From: Trichosporon coremiiforme
Lineage: Eukaryota; Basidiomycota; Tremellomycetes; Trichosporonales; Trichosporonaceae
NCBI GenBank assembly: GCA_039545355.1
Contig: BCJJ01000013.1
Coordinates: 915,980-979,979, forward strand
Reading direction: 5' to 3'
Length of the DNA stretch: 64,000 bases
The notes beneath the pieces are model-generated. The model did no database searches. It worked only from the letters and a program-made list of their open reading frames with translations, and was not told the origin of the DNA. Positions 33,033 through 43,003 of the stretch are shown one piece after another; the stretch's first letter is position 1; every line of letters begins with the position of its first letter. Position numbers and translations under genes: made by a program.

Positions 33033-36000
33033 ATGTCCGAGAACGAGAAGCACACCCCCGAGGAGGTTCCTGTCAAGTGAGTACTCGCCGCCATCGCCAT
33101 CGACCATTGGAATCACTCGACGCCCACCCCACTACGACTGCACTTCGACTTGTTTGGTTACGACTGTTGGGTCATCCATACATCCCAACCATCCGACCAA
33201 CTGCTTCAACATCATCATGCATCCAAAGTCCGACCTCGCGAGTTGCCGCTTGATACCCAGCACGCCTCGCAAGTCGGACTTTGGAGCATGTACACGTCGC
33301 CGCGATCGACACTCTTGCGCGCAGAAGCCGGCGTCGTCACATTGACTCCACCCTGGCGATTGGCGATCACCATTCCTCCCTTTCTTGCATCACAGTGCTG
33401 ACCACCCCACAGGGAGTCCTCTCTCCCCGCCCCTGCCGCCGGCGCTCCCCCTGCCACTGAGGAGGAGCCCAAGAAGAAGCGCGAGTACAAGGGCTTCGAG
33501 GAGAAGCACGAAGGTGACAAGCATGTCAAGGTCGACATGAACACCGTGAGTACTACCACTACCCTCGTCATCCGCACGATGGTCAGGTCGGGCGGCTCCT
33601 CTCGGTTTCCCACCGGGTTATGCTTCAACTTTTGGGTTGACATCAAACCTGGGGTCACTTGACACAGTGGGGAGCCAGTGGACCCTGAATCTTCCTCCGC
33701 ACCTTTGTCGCATCACGTGCTAACCCTTCCCGCAGATCAGCTTCACCGCTGCCGACCTTTACGACAAGGACAAGGTCGACATCGAGCACGTTGTCATGGA
33801 GGAGATGTTCCACCTCCTCCAGTGCGACGCCAACGGTCTCACCACTGCCCAGGCCGAGGAGCGTATCGGTATCTTCGGCCCCAACAAGCTTGAGGAGAAG
33901 TCTGAGAACGTCGTCCTCCAGTTCCTGTCCTTCATGTGGAACCCTCTCTCCTGGGTCATGGAGGGTGCCGCCCTCGTCGCTATTGCGATGTCCAACGGTG
34001 AGGGCAAGCCTCCTGACTGGCCCGACTTCGTCGGTATCGTTCTTCTTCTCTTCGTGAACTCGACTATCGGTTTCATCGAGGAGCGCAACGCTGGTAACGC
34101 TGTCAAGGCTCTTATGGACTCTCTTGCCCCCAAGGCCAAGGTTAAGCGTGACGGTGTCTGGAAGGAGGTTGAGTCCGCCGAGCTCGTTCCCGGAGACCTC
34201 GTTTCTTTCAAGCACGGTGACGTCTGCCCTGCCGACTCGCGTCTCATTGAGGCCGTTGATGTTTCCATGGACCAGGCTGCCCTTACCGGAGAGTCTCTTC
34301 CCGTCGGCAAGGACGAGGGTGACGAGTGCTTCTCCGGCTCTACCTGCAAGCAGGGTGAGGCTGAGGGTATCGTCATCTCCACTGGCCCCAACACCTTCTT
34401 CGGTCGCGCTGCTACCCTTGTCGGCCAGGACAACGACCAGGTCGGACACCTGCAGATGGTTCTTGCCCGCATTGGTTCCTTCTGTCTCGTCTCCATCGGT
34501 ATCTTCGTTCTCCTCGAGATCCTTATCCTCTACGCCGACTTCCGCTACTCTTACCGTCGTGGTCTCGACAACATTCTTGTGCTCTTGATCGGTGGTATCC
34601 CCATTGCCATGCCTACTGTCCTCTCGGTTACCCTCGCTGTCGGTGCCCAGCAGCTCGCCAAGCACAAGGCTATCGTTACCCGTATCACTGCCATTGAGGA
34701 GCTTGCCGGTGTCACCATCCTCTGTTCCGACAAGACCGGTACTCTTACCACCAACAAGCTCACCATCGACAAGGAGAACGTCAAGTGCTACTCCCACTGG
34801 GACGTCGACGGAGTCTGTCTCCTCGCTGCTTACGCCTCGCGTACTGAGAACCAGGACGCCATTGACGGCTGTGTTGTTGGCACTCTCCCCGACCCCGCCA
34901 TGGCTCGTGAGGGCATTGAGCTCCTTGACTTCAAGCCCTTCAACCCCGTTGACAAGCGTACCGAGATTACCTACCGTGACCTCCGTGACGGTGGCAAGCT
35001 TAAGCGTGTCACCAAGGGTATGACTGGTACCATCATCGACCTCTGCTCGCGCAACAAGACTTCTGAGCTTGAGGACCGTCTTGAGGCTGACGTCGAGGAG
35101 TTCGCTCTTCGTGGTCTCCGTGCCCTTGCTATCGCTTACGAGGATGTCGTCGGTGGTGACGCCCAGTCCCCCGGCAACGGCTTCGAGCTTGTCGGTCTCC
35201 TCTCCATCTTCGACCCTCCCCGTTCCGACACCAAGAAGACCATCGAGGACGCCCAGGACCTCGGTGTCGAGGTTAAGATGGTTACCGGTGACCAGCTCGC
35301 TATCGCCAAGGAGACCGGTCGTCGTCTCGGTCTTGGTGACCACATGTACCCCGCCAAGGTTCTCAAGGACGGCCCCGAGCCCGGCTCGAAGCACGCCAAC
35401 CTTGACGAGATGATCATGGACGCCGACGGATTCGCTGGTGTGTTCCCCGAGCACAAGTTCGAGATTGTCAAGCGTATCCAGGCTCTCGGCCACCTTTGTG
35501 CCATGACTGGTGACGGTGCCAACGACGCCCCCGCTCTTTCGCGTGCCAACGTCGGTATCGCTGTCGAGGGTGCCACCGACGCTGCCCGTGGCGCTGCCGA
35601 CATTGTCCTTACCGAGCCCGGTCTTTCCACCATCGTCCACGCCATCTACGGTTCCCGTGTCATCTTCCAGCGTATGCGTAACTACGCCATCTACGCCTGT
35701 GCTGTCACTATCCGTATCGTTGTCGGTTTCGCTATCATGGCCTTCGCTTGGAAGTTCGACTTCCCTCCCTTCATGGTCCTTGTCATTGCCGTGCTCAACG
35801 ACGGTACTATCATGACTCTCTCGCTCGACCGTGTCCTTCCTTCGAAGACCCCTGACTCGTGGGACCTTGCCGAGGTCTTCTCGTTCGGTATCGCTTACGG
35901 TCTCTACCTTGCCGCCTCTACCATTGCCCTCTACGCTGTCATGAACGAGACCCACTGGTTCCAGGACAAGTTCGGCGTTGAGGACTACCGCAACAACGAC

Positions 36001-36540
36001 TTCGGCTCGCACATGGTCATCTACCTCCAGGTCGCTATCATCTCGCAGGCCCTCATCTTCGTCACCCGTTCGCACGGCCCCTCGTGGACTGAGCGTCCCT
36101 CGGTTGCCCTCATGGCTGCCTTCTGTATCGCTCAGCTTATCTCGTCCATCATTGCTGCCTACGGCAACTGGGGCTTCTCCCAGGTCAAGGCTATCTCTGG
36201 TGGCTGGATCGGTATCGTCTGGATCTGGAACATTGTTTGGTACATTCCTCTCGACCTCGTCAAGTTCGCCATGAAGAAGACCGTCATTGCCGCCCTCCAG
36301 AAGCGCAAGGCCGCCAAGGCTGCCGCTCCCCTCGTCGACGAGTCTGGCGAGCGCCTCCAGCGCACTGCCTCTCGCCACGAGTCGCTCTACTCGAACCGCA
36401 CCAACTTCCTGTCGCGTGCTACCCGCCGCCTCAAGGGTGGAGCCAAGATCAACATCTCGAAGAACGAGCTCGAGCGCTTCTCCTCGATCCAGGCCCAGCA
36501 GTCTGGCGCCGCTCTCCAGCGTGCTGCTTCGCGCCATTAA
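33033..36540 (+). CDS. PMA1: Plasma membrane H+-ATPase (P-type, P3A)
   Basis: Electrogenic proton pump that energises the plasma membrane. Exons 33033-33076, 33413-33545 and 33736-36540 give 993 residues, slightly longer than the yeast protein because of an extended charged N-terminus (EEEPKKKREYKGFEEKHEG). All P-type motifs are present: TGESLPV in the actuator domain, phosphorylated Asp about 391 in CSDKTGTLTTNK, MVTGDQLAIAKETGRRLG, and MTGDGANDAPAL in the hinge. The C-terminal regulatory tail carries several RxxS-like sites. Codon use is far more biased than in neighbouring genes (almost only C- or T-ending), a sign of very high expression. Its introns, 336 and 190 nt, are much longer than the norm here. 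Confidence 0.97.
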
Positions 36541-36738
36541 GCAGCTCGCGCCTCCCCGCCTCTCGTACTATTTACCTCCTACTCCGATAGCTAGCCTGTA
36601 ATTGTGTGCGACCATTTGCATCACATACCGCGCATTCCACCCTCATCTTGTCCCCTCCCCATCCCATCCCATCCCCCCTTAACTCGAGGCTGACCCCCGC
36701 CCGAGTCTACCCTACCATACATCATCAACCAGGCTCAA

Positions 36739-36905
36739 ACACTTTTTGCTTTTTTAATTGATTGAGCTAATCCCTATTAGCATTCATGATGCAAGTGGTC
36801 GGCTTAGAGAAACATTTGTTGCAGCTGCATTCTCCTTCTAATAATTGTCAATACTTACTATGCTAATGATGACAGCCAATTTAGACTAGCAAAAACTTTG
36901 TCGCC
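36739..36905. other. AT-rich island with imperfect inverted ends
   Basis: About 170 bp of distinctly AT-rich sequence within GC-rich surroundings. Its ends are imperfect inverted copies (ACACTTTTTGCT at 36739 against AGCAAAAACTTT at 36888). ATTAGCAT at 36776 recurs inverted at 36870, and GCTAAT/ATTAGC forms a short hairpin. It could be a MITE remnant, a replication origin or merely PMA1 downstream sequence; the inverted ends are not symmetric, so confidence is low. Confidence 0.3.
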
Positions 36906-37529
36906 CTAATCATGTGACTTGGCCACTAGACGACGTAGGTTGTTCCATCAGATGCTGAAGGCAAGTGATGACACTGGCTCGGTCTATTTTGTCTCCACAT
37001 GCCTCGTGCGTCATGAGATCGACTTGATTATGGTTTTCCTAGAGATTCGCGCTAGGCTGTAACCGGCAGGTGTCGCGTTCATGATCGGCAGCCGAGGATG
37101 GCCGGTGTTCCATTGCAAGGGCGAGTGCATCCATCGCGGCAGCCGCGCAGCCGACACGGAGGCCAAGCTGTCCTGACTTGACCAAGTCCAGTGGACATGG
37201 ACCAAATGACACGCAGAAGAGGCAGCAGACGGACTCTATCGGCAGCCCAGCATGGAGAAGATAACGTTCGACACAACTCGAGACGAGCGAGCACGCTGCA
37301 GAAGCACGCTACTGGAGCACACTGCTCGTCGTGACTCTCGGTCTAGCCTACGGCGGAGCAACCCCAGGCGGGGTTGGGGTTCGCACCAACCCTGCTCGAC
37401 TCAGGTGTGACGCGGCGCAAATCCCTCCCCCCCCCCCGCTCCTGCTCCCCTGGAAGAGTCCTGGCCCATGCTCGGCAGGCGCCGGCGCATTGGCACGGCG
37501 CGGAGTGACCTCCGCTGAGTCCCGGAAAG

Positions 37530-37830
37530 GCGCCGGCGCTCTGACGACGGTCGCTGAAAACTCAGGTCTGCATGGGGAGGCGAGCATCGGACCCGGTCCT
37601 CAGGTCCCGATATGCCGACGCCTTGACGATCGTCGCAGAAAACTCAGGTCGCTGGAGAGCTTCGCACACGAGCAAGCGTCGGAAGAGGCGCTGGCGTGCC
37701 GAAGTGCCGGCGCTCAGACCTCTGAGCAAAGCTACGTCAGCGGCGTGCTGTCAGTGCGTCCGTCTGCCGACACCTGCCCCAATGACGGCGACAACCGCCG
37801 TTGCAGAGAAAGCTCGCACCTCTCGCCTAA
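37530..37830. repeat. Degenerate direct repeats around GAAAACTCAGGTC
   Basis: Two related blocks near 37538 and 37624 share TGACGAxxGTCGCxGAAAACTCAGGTC. A third, weaker relative is near 37785. They encode ALTTVAENSG, ALTIVAENSG and ATTAVAEKAR in shifting frames, so no intact frame spans them. Confidence 0.45.
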
Positions 37831-39485
37831 GCGTGCAGGAATCAGTGAGCGCGCGAGCGAGATTCCGAACGTGTGGATAATGAGGGAACCCCGCCCTCCT
37901 GGCGGCTTCTTGCCGCCCCTCTTGCGGCTCCACGGGGATATCGGTGGTCAATGGCGCGGGGTTCTGGGGAGGTTGTCTTGGCGGGCGGGCTTCCGGTGGA
38001 CGACGAGCAGACCATTGGTCCCCAGAGCGCCCTCTCTTGCGCCTAACACGACATGTATGCATGCCGATGTGAGACGCGTACCTGTTGCGTTCTGACTCCG
38101 CATCGCAGAGACAAGAGTCAGAGGAGTGGGTCGCTCGTGGCAGAAACGCCGCGGAGGCGCTGACTCGTTCGGGCCATGCCGCCCTCGGCCTCCTGCTCAT
38201 CCCGACCTCTCCCCGACCCGCTTCCTCACGACAGCCCTCTTTCTCTCCGATGTCATCGGACCTGGGATCCATCGACGCTCGCGGCCTTCCCGTTCCTCGC
38301 CCCGACGCAGCATGTTCCATACGGTCCGCCGGCCCAAGCGCCGGGCAAGCTGTGCATGATTGTACTTCTCCGTGTGTTCTGTGTGTGTGCCGTGTGTGTT
38401 CTGTTCCTCGGCGTCGTCACCGTGCCTCTGGGGATCCGACTTGGTACCTTCTATTCGTAGGCCCCGCCGTCGATTAGGAGCCCGTTCACTGCCCTAATGG
38501 GGCCGTGGGCCGGCGCGCACAGTTATGACGGGTCTATAGGAGAGTGTATTCAGCCGCTTTCCGTCTCTACCTGTCGTGTGAGCTCGCACCTGTTCGCCAA
38601 CGCTCGCTCGTTTGTGAGATGTGAGACCTCGTAACAGTCCGGCGCAGACGCCAGCATGGAGCAAGTCGCACTTCTTTCTGCAAGCCCTCCGTTTCCAAGG
38701 CCTACAGCCTGGACGGGGCTGCTTCCTCGCCCTCCTCCTTTCCCCTCTTTCCCTCGTCGTTCCTCGCTATACATGCTGGTGTTCCGTCGTTGTCCCTTTG
38801 TTCCCTTGTCTTGGGTCGCTGTGTGTTCGTTTCTGATTCTGAAACTATCCGTATGCCTCGTACTCCCTCGTAGTTCCTTGCAGTCCTTTGGTGTTCCTGT
38901 CATTGCTCAGCCCCCGTGCACTCGGGTCACATGTCAGCGAGCATGCTATAGGTCAGCCAATGAACCAGTCCACACGCTCGTCGGGATGGTCAAGGGATGA
39001 CTGGGCTGCAATCCGGAATGGCCAGGAGCGACCAGGAGTCAGCAGGAGCTGACGCAGGAGTTAGCCAAACGTCAGCGGCGATGGAGCGAAGAGGAAAGGT
39101 CCTGGGCAGGGAGAGGAAGGGGTAGGCGGCCCATGCGTGCGGCAGAGCATGTAGGAGCTGAGGGAAGAAGCGTTGACAAGAGGATGCGACTGGACGACGG
39201 CGACGAGGCGGGACCAGGTTGGAGGCTATGACGAAAGCCCCTCGGGCGCGCCTGGCTTGGCCGGCCGCCATTGTTGTTTTCGTCGCCATACTTCCATTCC
39301 GCAAGCTTCTGCACACACCTTCACATCCGTACACTCCTGTACTCCTATTGACACGCCTTTGAGGCCGCCGACGCCTTTGACTACCCCCTCTTTCTCACTG
39401 CTGCATCTCCTCGCATCGCGACTGCCGACTACCGTCTTCGACACCACCCACACCTTTCCAACGACACCGGCAACAGCGAGCAGCG

Positions 39486-41668
39486 ATGGAGTACCTCTCA
39501 GCGGACGGGTACATGCAGCTGGAGAACCGTGGGCGCAATCCCGAGGTCGCGATCGAACTCCTCAAAATCGTCAGTGCGCTCCCGACCCAGGTCAAGCCCG
39601 AGGACCGAACAGCGCTACTGCGTGCTATCCTCGGCGACCTCAGCTGCAAGGCTGTCTGGCGGCGATGGTCCCAAGACCGTGAGTGCAGCTAACTCTACCT
39701 CCGAGAGCTGACAAGCAGTGTACACATTAGCGATTACGGCAGTCAAGGTGCTGGGACGAAACCCGATCGGGTCCGAGGTGCTGGTCGAGGACGCTTCCCT
39801 GTCAACATTGGCGTACCACACGGGTCTTCCCTTTGACTCGTCGACGAACCAGCCGGCGACGCCGCCGGCGCTCGAAGCGCAGCGTGCGCTGGCGAACACA
39901 CTCGTGCTGCACGCGCCCGCGCGTAAACGTCTTGCGATCATGGGCGGGCCGCAGGCGATCGGCCGCGCCCTCGCTGAGCCGCTCCCGACAGACAGGCTCT
40001 TCCTCGTGTGCCGCATCGGCTTCCTCGTCACGACAGACGGCATTGGCGTCAAGGAGATGGTCGAGGGCGCCGATATTGTAAACCGCCTTGTCTACGTGAG
40101 TTGAAAGGCATCGGAACACTGAACTGACAGCAGCATCTCGGCGCGAACAAGCCCATCCCTCTTAACTACGACGCTCTCGGTGAGGTGCTCAAGCTCACCG
40201 GCAACATCGTGCGGATATATCCGTCCAAGATCGGCGAAGACTGGAGCGACCGCCTGACTCCGTGAGCTGAGTCCCTGTTCAACTCCAGCTGACAACAGAT
40301 TACTCGGCCCTCTGCTCAGCTTCGTGCTCGACATTGCGCTCTCTGACCTGCTACCGCCGCTGACGCACGCGCTGCATGCACTCCTGAGCTTCCCCGTCAA
40401 CAGCGAGACGGTGCCGTTATGGACATCCTCTGGCGGACCGCGAAAGTGGCCCGGACTGCGTCTGCTACCGAAGCGGAGCCGATCACCTCTCCGCGTCGAC
40501 GACTCGGGGGGCGGGTCGAGCGACAGCTCGGCCGAGGGCTTGCCGCGCAAGCGCGATGACGCCTTCCCGCTCCGCCTCATGGGCATCCTCTCCGAGTTTG
40601 TTCGCCACCACATGCCTGGCTGCGTCGAGCCGAACCCGGAGCTGCAGCTCGAGGAAATCCTCCCACCGGTGCTGCTGCTTGGTGCCTCGACGGCGCAGGG
40701 ATCAGAGGTCATGCGCCGGTCATACCGTTACACCCTCTTCCCTCCTAATCTGTGAGTTGCCTGACACTTCCGCGTAACTGACGCTCAGCGATCGATCGAA
40801 GGAGGCTGGCGGCCTCGAGACACGCCCAGGCGTGCTCGGAACGATTCTCCGCCTCCTCAACTCGACGGAGTACCCGAACTGCGCCAACTCGGCGGGCGAG
40901 TTCCTATGGGAGGTGTGCGGTGGTGATGGTGAGCTGGCATCCCGGTCATTGTTTGCTGACACCACAGCCTCCGAACTCTGTGACGAGGTCGGATACGGCA
41001 ATGTGGCCGGCCTCATGTTCAGGAAGGGCATGTTCCGTCCTCCGCCGGCGAAAATCAAGGAGCTCGACTCGCCGCGACCTTCTGTCTCGAGCACGAAGTC
41101 GATGCGACACCAGCGTGCTGACTCGCGCTCGAAGTCGATCTCGCGGCGCGGCAGCGCCTCGCAGTCGCGACGGGGAAGTGAATCTGCGGCCGCCTCGCGG
41201 CGCGGAAGCGAGAACGCGAGCGCCCCGCCGAGCGCCTTCGACGACCGCTTTGCAAACCTCCCACCGAGCCCTGCGCCGCCCACCCCGTCTTCGGCGGGAG
41301 GAGGGCCGTTCGACGACCGCTACGGCATGAACCCCATCACGGGTCTGCGGCACACCGCGGACGACTTCAAGAGTCCGTTCGAGGGCATGTCAGAGGCGGA
41401 GAAGGAGCGTGAGGCTGAGAAGATGTTCGTCCTCTTCGACCGCCTCAAGTCCAACCCGGTCGTCAAGGCCGGCGTTCCCCAACCAGACGGATCCGAGAAG
41501 CCCATCCACGACGAGATCAGAGACCAAATGGTTGGTGAACAGGGCGAGAGGTGGGAGCGCTTAGAGGCAGAAAAAGAGAAAGAGAGAATCAGACGCCAAG
41601 ATGAACAAGACGAACAAGAGGCATTCAACGAAATGGCCGCTTACAGAAAGCGTATGGGGAGGGCGTAG
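39486..41668 (+). CDS. RIC8: Synembryn / RIC8, G-alpha chaperone and exchange factor
   Basis: Armadillo-repeat protein that folds G-alpha subunits and promotes their nucleotide exchange, acting in the cytosol and at the plasma membrane. Six exons (39486-39678, 39719-40095, 40134-40261, 40299-40751, 40789-40928, 40968-41668) join in phase to 663 residues. The family signatures are the strings ITAVKVLGRNPIGSEVL early on, FVRHHMPGC... in the middle, and the C-terminal core ...SAGEFLWEVCGGDASELCDEVGYGNVAGLMF. A Ser/Arg-rich low-complexity insert (about residues 465-540) and a highly charged coiled tail (EKEKERIRRQDEQDEQ) follow. Introns are 37-40 nt. The exon 3 acceptor is a CAGCAG tandem. It is convergent with SEM1. 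Confidence 0.92.
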
Positions 41669-42089
41669 CTGGTTCTCTCGGAATCTGTGATTTAAAGCTC
41701 GCCGCACCCTCAATCCTCGATCTCTCCGGCTCGTCCTCGAGCATACCTACCATCTACACCCGATCTTGCCCGCTCATCCTGCTCCTCTTCCCATCTCATC
41801 CAATCACCCCACCCCATCCCCATCTTCATGTTCCATTCCGCGCATATCAGCATCTCCCAATCACGAACATTGTCCCATGTCGCTATTCCATTGTCATTAT
41901 GTAAATGATCTCTGCATAACTTCTTCTATAGAGCCTGCAACGTCAGCTGGATACATCAACATTCTAGCTCACCTGAAGCGCGCGTCAGAGCTCCGATCAT
42001 CCGTCTACGACTCTCCATAGGCTGTGTTTACAACTGTCGCCGCGGGCAGCGACTGCACGCGACGTTCCGTGCAATGAAGGAAGGGTCGT
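41669..42089. other. Convergent intergenic region, RIC8 / SEM1
   Basis: This 421-bp region between two stop codons facing each other holds both 3' UTRs. Pyrimidine-rich sequence dominates at 41700-41850. No gene or repeat seen. Confidence 0.6.
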
Positions 42090-42813
42090 TTACTCCTTCA
42101 TGGCATCGTCGCCGCCGGCGCGCTCGGCGATCGCTTGCCGGAGCTGCTTCTGGAAGTCGTCCTCAACATCGTCGTCGTCCCAGTTGTCCTCCCAGAGCTG
42201 CTCCTGCGTGCTCTGCAGGCCGTCCGCGACGGTTCCCTCCTGCGCGGCTGGGGTTAGTTCAACAAGCAAAGCGTAACCAACCAGATGCCGGGAACTCCTG
42301 TATTTGTCAGCTCTAGACTCCGTCGGTAAAGCTGGAAAGGGTGCGGGATAGGAGCAGGGTATGTCGACACGGTGGTTCATGCTCGCCGCATGAGGGCAGG
42401 GACGCCTACGTGATACCCATGGGCATCCACCTTGACAGCCAGTGGTGTTGCGACCTCCTGGAGGATGTCGATACAGCGATCTTCCGCGAGGGTAGGCTGC
42501 GCAAGGCAACGGTCCTCGTGGTAACCTAAGGAGCCCTCACACCACAGATCGCTGGAAAGCGACTAAGCGGTGACTGGAGCATGTGTGGTCCCGAATTAAA
42601 CGACAGCACCAGTAGAACACTCCCTTCACGCCGCGCGGAAAGTTGCTCGAAGTCACAAGGTCTTCGAGTTGCCGCAGCCTGTCTCCCGATGTATGATCTC
42701 AGACTCACCTCGAACTCGTCGTCGTCCTCAAGAGCCCCAAGCTGGGGAAGCTTCTTCTTCTCCTCCTGGGGCTTGGTCTCGTTCTCGACCTTCTTCTCGT
42801 TGTTGTCCGCCAT
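42090..42813 (-). CDS. SEM1: 26S proteasome subunit SEM1/DSS1
   Basis: Small acidic disordered subunit of the proteasome lid, also found in TREX-2 and BRCA2-like complexes. Exons 42709-42813, 42282-42297 and 42090-42247 give 92 residues. The two family-defining acidic blocks are recovered only by splicing: LGALEDDDEFE|EFPAS and LWEDNWDDDDVEDDF, followed by a C-terminal helix (QKQLRQAIAER). Exon 2 is only 16 nt (GAGTTCCCGGCATCTG) and has an unusual GTTGGT donor. Intron 1 is 411 nt, ten times the norm here, while intron 2 is 34 nt. It is divergent from PET127 with 190 bp between start codons. Confidence 0.93.
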
Positions 42814-43003
42814 GGTCGGTGAAGTTGCTGATGGAACAATGTCAGCAAGGCGTCTAGGGCGTCGTTCATGACAACACTTGCGTGTATGACTGTGACCCGT
42901 GTCACGTGACCACGTGATTCCGGATGGCAAAAGTTCGGAGGTCAATGTCATATTCAGGCGATTTCAGACCGGAGCGTTTCGTCACCGCCTAGTCCGCACG
43001 ACC
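42814..43003. promoter_or_regulatory. Bidirectional promoter SEM1 / PET127 with paired CACGTG boxes
   Basis: The region holds TCACGTGA at 42902-42909 and CACGTGA at 42911-42917, nine bases apart, about midway between the two start codons. Paired E-boxes of this type suggest a shared bHLH regulator (inference). Confidence 0.55.

Larger units (their letters stand above)
36541..39485. other. Intergenic, PMA1 to RIC8
   Basis: It begins with the PMA1 3' UTR and a C-rich run near 36650-36680, followed by an AT-rich island at about 36740-36910. Between 37.5 and 37.85 kb lie degenerate direct repeats. A pyrimidine-rich segment close to 39390-39480 is the probable RIC8 leader. No gene is supported. 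Confidence 0.45.

Noticed and set aside
33655..36537. A 960-codon open frame on the strand opposite PMA1
   Set aside because: It exactly shadows PMA1 and its composition (Asp, Glu, Gly, Val, Thr) is what antisense reading of strongly C/T-ending codons produces. No domain or promoter supports it.
40832..41668. Separate plus-strand gene starting at 40832
   Set aside because: This is the RIC8 C-terminus read through the 39-nt intron, not an independent gene.
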